Positions 6,379 to 12,271 are shown, counted from the first letter of the stretch. The stretch: 20,665 bases of DNA from Bacteroidales bacterium (GCA_900769555.1 CAAGHA010000180.1:1-20665), one strand, 5' to 3'. Numbers and translations: made by a program. The notes: a model not told the origin generated them from the letters alone.

Positions 6379-6389
6379 AAATTCGTTAA

Positions 6390-6623
6390 TTATTTTCTTC
6401 TCATCCACTGTTCTCTACTTACCAAGGCACTAATCACACCTCTCATTCTGTACAGGTCTTCAAGGTCGAAGATTTCACCTGTGTTGGGGTTCATGTATTC
6501 TTCTACTTCGTTCTGTTCCATGCTCTCAATCATTCCAAGAGCCAGTTCAGAAGCCTTTTCAAAAATCTCTCTTTCAGGTTCTGTGAAGTGGAATTCGTGT
6601 ACTGTAAATTCTCTAATTTCCAT
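6390..6623 (-). CDS. Small acidic protein, distant paralogue of 7171-7404
   Basis: 77 residues, ATG 6623, AAAGGAATGATACA before it, TAA. MEIREFTVHEFHFTEPEREI, a long helix (KASELALGMIESMEQ), then NPNTGEIFDLEDLYRMRG and a helical end. The F-x-F-T-E-x-E-R start and the following helix match 7171-7404, so the two probably derive from one gene. No known family recognised; DNA-mimic or host-binding roles are conceivable for such small acidic early proteins (inference). Last gene before a terminator. Confidence 0.8.
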   Translation of the reverse strand: MEIREFTVHEFHFTEPEREIFEKASELALGMIESMEQNEVEEYMNPNTGEIFDLEDLYRMRGVISALVSREQWMRRK

Positions 6624-6668
6624 TGTATCATTCCTTTCTTTCTGTTGGTTTCCTTTGTTTGTATCTTT

Positions 6669-6697
6669 ATTATAGCAGGGGCTTGGCTTTTTGTCAA
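6669..6697 (-). promoter_or_regulatory. Promoter for the 6390-6623 gene
   Basis: Perfect minus TTGACA (6692-6697), 17 bp, TGC-TATAAT (6669-6674). Leader begins AAAGATACAAACAAAGG, shared in type with the next genes upstream. Confidence 0.85.
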
Positions 6698-6702
6698 GCC
6701 CC
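6678..6702 (+). terminator. Promoter-embedded hairpin, plus-facing
   Basis: GGGGCTTG (6678-6685) / CAAGCCCC (6695-6702), then TTTTTATTATTTTTT on the plus strand only. It encloses the -35 of the minus promoter. Confidence 0.7.
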
Positions 6703-6716
6703 TTTTTATTATTTTT

Positions 6717-7079
6717 TCAAATTTCTTCGAATTCTAAATCATCGATTCTGTCGTATCTCATTTCACCACTCAGCAGTCCTCTATCTTCCAGCCACTGAAG
6801 GAACTCCATCTGTTCGGGTGTCAGACTTACATGGTATACATTGTCATGGTATGTTTCATAAATGATTACTTTTTCGTTTGTTTTAGGTTTTTCATCTGCT
6901 TTGAAATTAATTTCGTAATTCCAGCCACCCCATTTCTGAATAACTACTTTTTTATCATCGGTTTCTAAAATGTCAAGTCCTACATTTGGATGAATACCCA
7001 TTGTTTTCAGAGTTTTCATCAGCGCTTTCTGAAAATCATTGTTGTTACTTGCAGATGTTTTGTATACTACTTTACTCAT
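6717..7079 (-). CDS. Hypothetical 120-residue protein
   Basis: Start ATG 7079 (AAGGAGA 8 bases upstream; ATG 7085 is too close and longer frames cross the promoter). TGA stop. MSKVVYKTSASNNNDFQKAL then a Gly/Trp strand region (IQKWGGWNYEINFKADEK) and a C-terminal acidic helix (LTPEQMEFLQWLEDRGLLSG). No recognised family. Single-gene unit with its own promoter (7126-7154). Confidence 0.8.
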   Translation of the reverse strand: MSKVVYKTSASNNNDFQKALMKTLKTMGIHPNVGLDILETDDKKVVIQKWGGWNYEINFKADEKPKTNEKVIIYETYHDNVYHVSLTPEQMEFLQWLEDRGLLSGEMRYDRIDDLEFEEI

Positions 7080-7125
7080 AATCATTCTCCTTTTCTCTTG
7101 GTTTCCTTTGTTTGTTTGTACCTTA

Positions 7126-7154
7126 ATTGTATCATAGGGGTTGAGGTTTGTCAA
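7126..7154 (-). promoter_or_regulatory. Promoter for the 6717-7079 gene
   Basis: Minus TTGACA (7149-7154), 17 bp, TGA-TACAAT (7126-7131). Confidence 0.8.
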
Positions 7155-7159
7155 CCCCT
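7136..7159 (+). terminator. Promoter-embedded hairpin, plus-facing
   Basis: AGGGGTTGA (7136-7144) / TCAACCCCT (7151-7159), then ATTTTTAATTTTT on the plus strand; no T-tract on the minus strand. Confidence 0.7.
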
Positions 7160-7170
7160 ATTTTTAATTT

Positions 7171-7404
7171 TTAGTCATCTTCTTCCCAAATTTTTCCGTC
7201 CAGCAGGTCAGCCAGCAGGTCTGCCGCATCTTCCACTTTGCCGTAAGTGAATCCGCTGTAATCTTCTGTTTCGTATACGCTGTCGACTCCAGCAGTATCC
7301 ATTGTTTTCTTTATTATCAGAAGTGCGGTTCGTGTCAATTCAATTGCTTTTCTTTCCTCTTCTGTGAATGTGAACTCCATTGTTTTTGTTGTTTTTATTT
7401 TCAT
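7171..7404 (-). CDS. Small acidic protein, distant paralogue of 6390-6623
   Basis: 77 residues, ATG 7404, GGAAGGATACA upstream, TAA. MKIKTTKTMEFTFTEEERKA then helix TRTALLIIKKTMDTAG, YETEDYSGFTYGKVEDAADL and an acidic tail (IWEEDD). Same length and same N-terminal half pattern as 6390-6623. Own promoter inside a long inverted repeat (7429-7473). Function unknown. Confidence 0.8.
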   Translation of the reverse strand: MKIKTTKTMEFTFTEEERKAIELTRTALLIIKKTMDTAGVDSVYETEDYSGFTYGKVEDAADLLADLLDGKIWEEDD

Positions 7405-7428
7405 TGTATCCTTCCTTCCTTTTGGTGC

Positions 7429-7480
7429 CCCCTTGCCTTATCTGTATCTTAATTATAGCAGATAAGCAAGGGGTTGTCAA
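7429..7480 (-). promoter_or_regulatory. Promoter with inverted repeat around the -10
   Basis: Minus TTGACA (7475-7480), 17 bp, TGC-TATAAT (7452-7457). CAGATAAGCAAGGGG (7459-7473) and CCCCTTGCCTTATCTG (7429-7444) form a 15-bp inverted repeat with one bulge; the -10 box is in its centre. This may be an operator or a 5' hairpin of the transcript. Confidence 0.8.
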
Positions 7481-7487
7481 GCATTAT

Positions 7488-7961
7488 TTACAGATTTTTG
7501 CTTTCATTTACAAAATATTTTGCGTCATGTGCGTCTAGCAGTTTTTTAACTTTCGCACTTTCGCCCTGTGTAGCACAATAGAAGTTAAACAGATAGTATT
7601 TTTCGATGTTTACATAATTATAGGGAATGTCGTGTTCCTTACAGTATGCTTCGAATACATCTTTTTTGTCGGGCTTGATTGTGCTTTCTACTCTCCAAAG
7701 TTTGTCTTTTCGTGCTTTTTCTTCTGCGTATTTTACTGCGAACACGCCTACCAGATTGCAACCGAATGTCACGATTACTTTCTGCCACAGTGGAAAGTCT
7801 GCGACTGTGTAAATTAACACAATGTTATAATAGCCGTAATACAGTGCGGAAACCATACTTGCCACAAAGGGACTGCCCTTGATGGTCACGATACTTTTGA
7901 TGGTAGAGAACACCACATTTACAATACTTAATCCAATAAAAATCATTAACAGTTTATCCAT
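7488..7961 (-). CDS. Membrane protein resembling UPF0316/DUF5698 type
   Basis: 157 residues, ATG 7961, GAGGAGG upstream, TAA. N-terminal ~75 residues: hydrophobic segments LLMIFIGLSIVNVVFS, FVASMVSALYYGYYNIVLIY and VIVTFGCNLVGVFAVKYAEE (about three membrane helices). The motif TIKSIVTIKGSPFVAS is like that of the UPF0316/DUF5698 membrane family. C-terminal ~65 residues are a soluble alpha/beta domain. Role in a phage unknown; possibly envelope modification or superinfection exclusion. Single gene with its own promoter. Confidence 0.75.
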   Translation of the reverse strand: MDKLLMIFIGLSIVNVVFSTIKSIVTIKGSPFVASMVSALYYGYYNIVLIYTVADFPLWQKVIVTFGCNLVGVFAVKYAEEKARKDKLWRVESTIKPDKKDVFEAYCKEHDIPYNYVNIEKYYLFNFYCATQGESAKVKKLLDAHDAKYFVNESKNL

Positions 7962-7993
7962 TTTCTATTCCTCCTCTATTGGTTTGTATCTAA

Positions 7994-8022
7994 ATTATAC
8001 CATGGAGGGGTTGAGTTGTCAA
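7994..8022 (-). promoter_or_regulatory. Promoter for the membrane protein gene
   Basis: Perfect minus TTGACA (8017-8022), 17 bp, TGG-TATAAT (7994-7999). Hairpin AGGGGTTGA (8006-8014) / TCAACCCCT (8019-8027) overlaps it and faces plus (TTATTT tail). Confidence 0.85.
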
Positions 8023-8026
8023 CCCC

Positions 8027-8293
8027 TTATTTGAACCATTCATCAAGTTTTCTTTCACGTTCAGATTTTTCTGCAATTTTATTTTCTTTTTCTTTGATAA
8101 CTTCCATTGCGGTTTCCACAGGGTTCTCATTGGGGTCTCGGTCAATCCACCAGTAAGAACTGATTTCGTCCCAGTATCTAAACCCAAATAATTTACATCT
8201 TTTATAGATTTTCAATTCATCAATCCCAAATCTATCGGGTCCGAATGTGATTTTGTATTCATTGTTGTTGTATTCTACGATTTTTTCTCTCAT
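8027..8293 (-). CDS. Hypothetical 88-residue protein
   Basis: ATG 8293, with TAAGGAGAG 7 bases upstream made from the preceding gene's stop codon, TAA stop. N-terminal half is Tyr/Trp-rich strand (YNNNEYKITFGPDRFGID, FGFRYWDEISSYWWID), C-terminal half a charged helix (IKEKENKIAEKSERERKLDE). Translationally linked to the 46-residue membrane protein upstream. No family recognised. Confidence 0.8.
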   Translation of the reverse strand: MREKIVEYNNNEYKITFGPDRFGIDELKIYKRCKLFGFRYWDEISSYWWIDRDPNENPVETAMEVIKEKENKIAEKSERERKLDEWFK

Positions 8294-8305
8294 TGTTATC
8301 TCTCC

Positions 8306-8446
8306 TTACATCTGCCATGCTACTGCGTTTGCTACTACTAAGATACCGCCCCACAGCACCAGTTCGGCAAGTGTTCTATTTCTTTTCATTGCTACCATCA
8401 TACCCATCATTGCCATTACTTCGATTGCTACCATCATTTTCATCAT
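8306..8446 (-). CDS. Membrane miniprotein, 46 residues
   Basis: ATG 8446 (ATG-ATG pair; AAGGAGAG upstream), TAA at 8306-8308 which forms part of the next ribosome binding site. Two hydrophobic stretches, a Met-rich one (MMVAIEVMAMMGMMVAM) and LAELVLWGGILVVANAVAW, separated by KRNR. Predicted two-helix inner-membrane peptide, positive loop inside. Function unknown. Confidence 0.75.
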   Translation of the reverse strand: MMKMMVAIEVMAMMGMMVAMKRNRTLAELVLWGGILVVANAVAWQM

Positions 8447-8493
8447 AATCTATCTCTCCTTTTGGTTTGTTCTCTTGTTGTTTTCTTGAGTTA

Positions 8494-8522
8494 ATTATAC
8501 CGCAAATGGTCTTGTTTGTCAA
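8494..8522 (-). promoter_or_regulatory. Promoter for 8446-8027 genes
   Basis: Perfect minus TTGACA (8517-8522), 17 bp, GG-TATAAT (8494-8499). Confidence 0.85.
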
Positions 8523-8550
8523 GCACAAATTTCGGGATGTTGAGGGTTGA

Positions 8551-8686
8551 ATTTTTGTGCAACTTTTCGCTTGACAAAATGCTGAAATGGTGGTATAATC
8601 GAAAATTCCGGCCAGCGCAAGCGACAACGGCCGGCCATTATACCACATGGCGCAGGGGTTTGTCAATAGGCAATTTGCACAAAAAT
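8551..8686. promoter_or_regulatory. Regulatory island 4: facing promoters, GC palindrome
   Basis: Plus: TTGACA (8571-8576), 17 bp, TGG-TATAAT (8594-8599). Minus: TTGACA (8661-8666), 18 bp, TGG-TATAAT (8637-8642). Between: CCGGCC (8608-8613) ... GGCCGG (8629-8634) with AAAATT on one side. TTTTTGTGCAA (8552-8562) and TTGCACAAAAA (8674-8684) are outside, in mirror order. Both promoters start at the palindrome edge. Confidence 0.85.
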
Positions 8687-8701
8687 TAAATTTGAAAATG
8701 G

Positions 8702-8733
8702 AAAAAATCCTTTGTGCAGTTTGCACAAAGGAT
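8702..8733 (-). terminator. Terminator of the exonuclease-B2-A2 module
   Basis: Perfect 11-bp stem ATCCTTTGTGC (8707-8717) / GCACAAAGGAT (8723-8733), then TTTTTT on the minus strand. Its arms contain the recurring GCACAAA motif. Confidence 0.95.
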
Positions 8734-8742
8734 AATTCCTAC

Positions 8743-9099
8743 TTATTTTCTAGGGCAACTCATCACCACTTTGTATTTTTTATCATTGTAAGTGAATAAA
8801 AATTCACGCTCATCGTTTACGATTTCAACACTCCCTCCGACTTTCTGAATACCTAAAACCATTTCCGCAATCAAGTCTTTTTTCACATCGTCAACTTTCT
8901 TTTCTCTTGGTTTCCGTTCTTTTGTTTCGTGGTGTCCTTTGGATACCTGTCTAGCCTCTCGACTGGCTTTTTCCTGTTCTGCGTCCAATTTGAACAAGTC
9001 CTTGCCTTTGTCGATTTCTTTATCCGCTTGGATTACTTCCAAAGCCTCCTCCCTGCTAATGTCAAGATTTTTCATCAGTTTGGCAATCTGCTTTTCCAT
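8743..9099 (-). CDS. Cassette protein A2 (paralogue of 4921-5328)
   Basis: 118 residues, ATG 9099, AAGGGGG upstream, TAA. MEKQIAKLMKNLDISREEAL, then ADKEIDKGKDLF (shared with A1), a basic linker with KERKPREKK, then IAEMVLGIQKVGGSVEIVND and strand-rich end. It lacks A1's extra N-terminal and internal residues. It follows B2 with a hairpin in between, like A1 after B1. Function not recognised. Confidence 0.85.
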   Translation of the reverse strand: MEKQIAKLMKNLDISREEALEVIQADKEIDKGKDLFKLDAEQEKASREARQVSKGHHETKERKPREKKVDDVKKDLIAEMVLGIQKVGGSVEIVNDEREFLFTYNDKKYKVVMSCPRK

Positions 9100-9120
9100 T
9101 TATCATTCCCCCTTTTGGAG

Positions 9121-9140
9121 GGGTGGGGTTTCCCCCACCC
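9121..9140 (-). terminator. Hairpin between B2 and A2
   Basis: GGGTGGGG (9121-9128) / CCCCACCC (9133-9140), loop GAAA on the minus strand. No T-tract follows; instead the A2 ribosome binding site does, so it is better seen as an attenuator or RNA-stability hairpin. Confidence 0.5.
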
Positions 9141-9148
9141 GTTTGGTC

Positions 9149-9523
9149 TTACATGGCTTTGAAGTAAGCCTTTTTCTTGATTTCAATTCTTTCTACTTTC
9201 AGTTCGTCTTTCAGCTGACGCACCAGAGAAGATACTCTCTGATTAGACATTTCTTTTTCTTTACAAATAGGACAGGCTTTCATGATTTCAGTGATTGTCA
9301 TACCTGTTTCAGAGCCTTTCAGAGTTTCCATGATGGCTTCTTTGATACCCTCATTTTCTTTCTGAGTCGCTGTCATTTTCTTCTCACCAGTAGAAGAAGT
9401 GTTTTTGCGGTTCAGCAGGTCAATTTCGTGGTCGATGAAGTTCATCAGTGCCTCATTTTCTGCTACTGCGGGAATGTTTTTCAGTTCGTTGAAGTAATCT
9501 TTTTTTGTCATTTTTTTTGTCAT
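9149..9523 (-). CDS. Cassette protein B2, winged-helix-like
   Basis: 124 residues, ATG 9523, AAAGGAGATTGGTATT site like B1, TAA. Same architecture as B1: MTKKMTKKDYFNELKNIPAV, GEKKMTATQKENEGIKEAI, MTITEI, CPIC, SNQRVSSLVRQLKDELK, basic C-terminus. The recognition-helix region is identical in B1 and B2 while the middle differs, suggesting the same DNA target with different partners (inference). Confidence 0.85.
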   Translation of the reverse strand: MTKKMTKKDYFNELKNIPAVAENEALMNFIDHEIDLLNRKNTSSTGEKKMTATQKENEGIKEAIMETLKGSETGMTITEIMKACPICKEKEMSNQRVSSLVRQLKDELKVERIEIKKKAYFKAM

Positions 9524-9577
9524 AATACCAATCTCCTTTTCTTTAGGTCGTTTAGTGATTTGTTATTTTGTATCTTT

Positions 9578-9606
9578 ATTATAGCAGATGTTATGTGGTC
9601 TGTCAA
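9578..9606 (-). promoter_or_regulatory. Promoter for B2
   Basis: Perfect minus TTGACA (9601-9606), 17 bp, TGC-TATAAT (9578-9583). Confidence 0.85.
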
Positions 9607-9617
9607 GACCTTTTTTT
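9597..9617 (+). terminator. Promoter-embedded hairpin, plus-facing
   Basis: GGTCT / AGACC (9597-9610) then TTTTTTTGATTTTTTTT on the plus strand. Encloses the -35 of the B2 promoter. Confidence 0.65.
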
Positions 9618-9667
9618 GATTTTTTTTATTTTCTTTTTTCCTACCACCTTGCCTTTCCTTATCTTCT
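9611..9667 (-). ncRNA. Short orphan transcript
   Basis: The promoter at 9673-9701 is followed by only ~60 bases, purine-rich and without ORF (AAGGAAAGGCAAGGTGG), before the B2 promoter. Its end (AAAAAAAATCAAAAAA then a TTGACA) is the same as that of structured RNA 1. It may be a decayed relative or simply an extended leader for B2. Confidence 0.35.
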
Positions 9668-9672
9668 CTTAG

Positions 9673-9701
9673 AGTATACCACACTTTGGGAGGGCTGTCA
9701 A
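9673..9701 (-). promoter_or_regulatory. Upstream promoter of the B2 region
   Basis: Minus TTGACA (9696-9701), 17 bp, TGG-TATACT (9673-9678). Confidence 0.8.
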
Positions 9702-9712
9702 GCCCTTTTTTT
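9692..9712 (+). terminator. Promoter-embedded hairpin, plus-facing
   Basis: GGGCT-GTCA-AGCCC (9692-9705), then seven T on the plus strand; it abuts the stop of the exonuclease gene. Confidence 0.65.
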
Positions 9713-10406
9713 AATCTTCCCAAAGTTTTTTTCTTATTTTTTTGTGCTGTCGCAGACAGTACCAAAGGATTTCTCTTTCAATCTGCACATCTTCCAAGCC
9801 TGTGTGACTTTCAACGAAAGACGCATCTTTAATAATAAATCTGTAAAGATTTTCAGCACTTGCGGAAAGTCTGCCGTTTTTAGTCAACAAATCATGATTT
9901 TCGCAGAATGTTTTGTATGTGGGCATTTTCAAAATAACATCTCTTGCCATTTTCATTGTATCCCAGATTTCTACATCTTTGGGGATAAAATAGCGGTATT
10001 TTGATTTAGATACCCATCTTTGAGTGGCATTTACTACCGCATAATCAAATCGTGTATTGTGTGCGGTAATCCATTTGCACTCGTATCTGTTGATACAGTC
10101 CACAAATACCCTATGAATTTCATAGGTATTCGCTAACTTTCTGCGACCTGCCTTGATGTCTTTCCAGTATTTAGGCACTTTGTTTTTGTAGTATGCGGAG
10201 TTCATCAATTCTTTTTCAAAGAAAATGTCTGTATTGATGAAGGAATATTCTTCGTATACATTGCCTTTTGTGTCCACCACAGAGAAACCAAAGTCATAGA
10301 AAAGTCCGTCCTTGAAGAACAACTGACCATCTTCGTTCAAGCCTGTATTTGCGGTTTCTGTATCGAATACAATACCATAATTTCTTCTTCTGTCAATTCT
10401 TTCCAT
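9711..10406 (-). CDS. DEDDh 3'-5' exonuclease (DnaQ-like)
   Basis: 231 residues, ATG 10406, AAAGGATTGGTAATAA upstream, TAA. Exonuclease motifs in order: FDTET with D15 and E17 (Exo I); TAHNTRFDYAV with D121 (Exo II); H201 and D206 in ESHTGLEDV (Exo III, the DEDDh subtype with H five residues before D). Domain fills the whole protein. The family removes nucleotides from DNA or RNA 3' ends using two metal ions, as in polymerase III epsilon and RNase T. In a phage it may proofread, trim host or phage nucleic acid, or recycle nucleotides. Own promoter; no polymerase next to it. Confidence 0.9.
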   Translation of the reverse strand: MERIDRRRNYGIVFDTETANTGLNEDGQLFFKDGLFYDFGFSVVDTKGNVYEEYSFINTDIFFEKELMNSAYYKNKVPKYWKDIKAGRRKLANTYEIHRVFVDCINRYECKWITAHNTRFDYAVVNATQRWVSKSKYRYFIPKDVEIWDTMKMARDVILKMPTYKTFCENHDLLTKNGRLSASAENLYRFIIKDASFVESHTGLEDVQIEREILWYCLRQHKKIRKKLWED

Positions 10407-10454
10407 TTATTACCAATCCTTTCTTGATGTGTTTCCTTAACCTTTACATCTATG

Positions 10455-10483
10455 ATTATACAGGATAATTGTTAGAAAGTCAA
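10455..10483 (-). promoter_or_regulatory. Promoter for the exonuclease gene
   Basis: Minus TTGACT (10478-10483), 17 bp, TATAAT (10455-10460). Confidence 0.8.
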
Positions 10484-10540
10484 TACATTTTTTGAAAAAA
10501 ATTAAGTAGTTTTTTTAACAATCTTCTTCACCACATCAAC

Positions 10541-10615
10541 GCTTCACCGCAGTGAAGTGTCCGCCCAGGGTGAACGTCCGCCGGGGACGGACACCGGCAG
10601 ATTGCACAGTTTCGG
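10541..10615. repeat. Hairpin repeat copy 1 and GC-rich spacer
   Basis: CTTCAC-CGCA-GTGAAG (around 10543-10559) is a perfect short hairpin. Related CTTCACCGC...AAGTG elements occur near 12984, 14119 and 14163. The following ~50 bases (GTCCGCC ... GGACGGACACC) are also GC-rich and foldable. No gene in 10407-10803. Confidence 0.55.
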
Positions 10616-10623
10616 GAAATAAT

Positions 10624-10760
10624 TTTTGTGCATTTTTTTCAAAGATTTTGCTTGACAAATTGCTGGACTTCTGGTATAATTGAAATTTTGGCGCGCCAGG
10701 ACCGTGCGCGCCCGGCCATTATACCACTCCGGCACTCATTTGTCAATAGGCAAAATGAAC
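10624..10760. promoter_or_regulatory. Regulatory island 5: facing promoters, GC palindrome
   Basis: Plus: TTGACA (10652-10657), 17 bp, TGG-TATAAT (10675-10680). Minus: TTGACA (10741-10746), 17 bp, TGG-TATAAT (10718-10723). Between: GGCGCGC ... GCGCGCC palindrome (about 10690-10712). TTTTTGTGCA on the left flank and a diverged GAACAAAAA on the right. Confidence 0.85.
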
Positions 10761-10794
10761 AAAAATCTCGGCTGAAAATTGGTTATTCAGCCGA
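10761..10794 (-). terminator. Terminator of the 12804-10804 module
   Basis: TCGGCTGAA (10768-10776) / TTCAGCCGA (10786-10794), then GATTTTTG on the minus strand. Confidence 0.9.
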
Positions 10795-10803
10795 AAATTG
10801 ATT

Positions 10804-10989
10804 TTAGTATTTGTATAATTTGACGATGCTGTCAAAACTTTCTTTCTGCTTCTTAGTCATGTAAAAGACTGTGTGGTGTTCTCTTACTGTGTACTTAGGA
10901 AACAGACAGCCGTCCATCAGACCCCAAGCGGTTGCCATTGCAATTTTATCTTTATTATCTACTCTTACCACGATTTTTTTATTAAACAT
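10804..10989 (-). CDS. Hypothetical 61-residue basic protein
   Basis: ATG 10989, AAGGGGGAATAAAA upstream (the site is the end of the preceding gene), TAA. MFNKKIVVRVDNKDKIAMAT, then GLMDGCLFPKYTVREHH and a Lys-rich helix ending KLYKY. Last gene before the terminator. No family recognised. Confidence 0.75.
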   Translation of the reverse strand: MFNKKIVVRVDNKDKIAMATAWGLMDGCLFPKYTVREHHTVFYMTKKQKESFDSIVKLYKY

Positions 10990-10991
10990 TT

Positions 10992-11159
10992 TTATTCCCC
11001 CTTCTTAAACCAATCTGTGATGATGTATTCTACTGTGTTGTATGCAGTCAGCAGGCTTTCTGCTTTTTCTGTTTCGCCTTCTTTCATCAGGTTGTCATAC
11101 ATAATTGTTAATCCATAATTCATGTTTGCTAATGCTCTATCGTATTCTCTCTGTGTCAT
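10992..11159 (-). CDS. Hypothetical 55-residue helical protein
   Basis: ATG 11159, GGGAGTGG upstream, TAA at 10992-10994. MTQREYDRALANMNYGLTIM, YDNLMKEGETEKAESLLTAY: two amphipathic helices with a short turn, TPR-like hairpin. The last codons serve as ribosome binding site for the next gene. Confidence 0.75.
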   Translation of the reverse strand: MTQREYDRALANMNYGLTIMYDNLMKEGETEKAESLLTAYNTVEYIITDWFKKGE

Positions 11160-11184
11160 TTGACCACTCCCTTTCTATGGTTCT

Positions 11185-11213
11185 ATTATAGCATAGGGGG
11201 CTGAGGTTGTCAA
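11185..11213 (-). promoter_or_regulatory. Promoter for 11159-10804 genes
   Basis: Perfect minus TTGACA (11208-11213), 17 bp, TGC-TATAAT (11185-11190). Confidence 0.85.
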
Positions 11214-11220
11214 CCCCCTA
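11194..11220 (+). terminator. Promoter-embedded hairpin, plus-facing
   Basis: TAGGGGG (11194-11200) / CCCCCTA (11214-11220) with inner TGA/TCA pairs, then TTTTAATTTTTTTT on the plus strand. Confidence 0.7.
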
Positions 11221-11232
11221 TTTTAATTTTTT

Positions 11233-11481
11233 TTAATATTCTAAAATGGCTTCATCATCCATTGCGTAGACTCCAGTGATAACCCCGCAAATATCTTCAT
11301 AATTAAAATCTGTCAGCATGAAAGCGGAAACTACTGCTTCGTCAGCCTTTTCAATCAGTCCTTCCGGAACATCTTTCCAATATACGTTTTCGTGTGTGCG
11401 ATACCAATTATCTAATTCTTCTACTACCGGATTATTTACTTCTACTTCTACTTCATGTTCAACTCTTACTTTTACTCTCAT
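11233..11481 (-). CDS. Hypothetical 82-residue acidic protein
   Basis: Best start ATG 11481 (AAGGAAGGA 9 bases upstream; ATG 11490 touches that site). TAA stop. MRVKVRVEHEVEVEVNNPVV is an alternating strand, followed by an acidic helical domain (EELDNWYRTHENVYW ... AMDDEAILEY). Net charge strongly negative. No family recognised. Own promoter at 11531-11559. Confidence 0.75.
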   Translation of the reverse strand: MRVKVRVEHEVEVEVNNPVVEELDNWYRTHENVYWKDVPEGLIEKADEAVVSAFMLTDFNYEDICGVITGVYAMDDEAILEY

Positions 11482-11530
11482 ACTTACCATTCCTTCCTTT
11501 TCTGTTGGTTTATTTCCTTTTCTTGTATTT

Positions 11531-11559
11531 ATTGTATCATGCTATAATAGAAATGTCAA
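11531..11559 (-). promoter_or_regulatory. Promoter for the 11233-11481 gene
   Basis: Minus TTGACA (11554-11559), 17 bp, TGA-TACAAT (11531-11536). The -35 is the 3' arm of structured RNA 2. Confidence 0.8.
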
Positions 11560-11646
11560 GAGGATTTTTAGAGGTTTTTACGATTTTTTTAAGAGCTCCG
11601 CACCCGGTCGATTTCTGCTGTTGGTTTACTGCTCTACCTCTTGACA
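11554..11646 (-). ncRNA. Candidate structured RNA 2
   Basis: About 90 bases without ORF, transcribed leftward from 11652-11681. TGTCAAGAGG (11554-11563) and CCTCTTGACA (11637-11646) close it; the inverted repeat continues outward over the flanking promoter sequence for 27 bp with two mismatches. Inside, AGAGC pairs with GCTCT, and the segment CAGAAATCGACC...GCGGAGC matches structured RNA 1. The A-rich 3' part (AAAAAAATCGTAAAAACC) is shared too. No known family recognised. Confidence 0.6.
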
Positions 11647-11651
11647 CTTTT

Positions 11652-11681
11652 ATTATAGCATGAAAGGGGCTGGGCTGTCAA
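11652..11681 (-). promoter_or_regulatory. Promoter for structured RNA 2
   Basis: Minus TTGACA (11676-11681), 18 bp, TGC-TATAAT (11652-11657). It lies directly downstream of the HAD gene. Confidence 0.8.
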
Positions 11682-11699
11682 CCCCTTTCCGCAATTTTC

Positions 11700-12152
11700 T
11701 TAAAGTCTTTTCAGTTCTTCCATGATGTTAAATACATCAAAGGCTGTGCCTGTCCAGTTGTTTCTGTTTCTTTCTTCATCATCGAAAAGAATATCATTTT
11801 CTGTTTCGCACCAGTTTTCTTTTGGTGTGCCGTAAGGTACGATTGTAATTCTATCCCAGTTTACAGAAGGCAGGTGTTTTTTCAGCCATGCTTTTTTGAT
11901 TTCTGTTACCGCTTCATTATATTCATCACTACCGCTTTTGCTCAGCCAAGAAATGATTGCCAGTTTATAGCCTTCTCTTTGCAGGCTATTCAGTTTTCTT
12001 GCCAGTGTGTTAAATCTCAGCAGGGGTTCTGCTACTGCGTAGGGGTGAGTATCTTCTTCCATCAGATAGTCCAGCCAGTTTTCTACTCCGTAGAAGTCTG
12101 CGATTGTGCCGTCCATGTCAAAATTGATTGTGATGTTGATGTTCATTTTCAT
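11700..12152 (-). CDS. HAD-superfamily phosphatase
   Basis: 150 residues, ATG 12152, GGAAGGAA upstream, TAA. Motif I is FDMDGT (nucleophile D12, acid D14); motif II is AIISWLS; a conserved Lys is probably within PKENWC; motif III/IV is ILFDDEERN. The short length and small cap fit the 5'-nucleotidase or 5'(3')-deoxyribonucleotidase-like HADs seen in phages, which dephosphorylate nucleotides or nucleic-acid ends. Substrate cannot be told from sequence. Own promoter at 12200-12228. Confidence 0.85.
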   Translation of the reverse strand: MKMNINITINFDMDGTIADFYGVENWLDYLMEEDTHPYAVAEPLLRFNTLARKLNSLQREGYKLAIISWLSKSGSDEYNEAVTEIKKAWLKKHLPSVNWDRITIVPYGTPKENWCETENDILFDDEERNRNNWTGTAFDVFNIMEELKRL

Positions 12153-12199
12153 TGTGTTTCCTTCCTTCCTGTTGGTTGTTTATCTCTTTTCTTAATACA

Positions 12200-12228
12200 A
12201 TAATACACCCATTTGCCGAAAATGTCAA
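12200..12228 (-). promoter_or_regulatory. Promoter for the HAD gene
   Basis: Minus TTGACA (12223-12228), 17 bp, TG-TATTAT (12200-12205). Confidence 0.8.
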
Positions 12229-12271
12229 TACTTTTTTTGAAAATAATTTATCTTTTTTTGCCTTTCATAGT

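Noticed and set aside
8939..9619. Plus-strand open frame of 226 codons opposite the A2/B2 genes
   Set aside because: It is antisense to two well-supported paralogous genes with good ribosome sites, is Phe/Cys/Ser-rich as antisense frames of Lys/Glu-rich genes are, and has no matching frame required by the B1/A1 copy.
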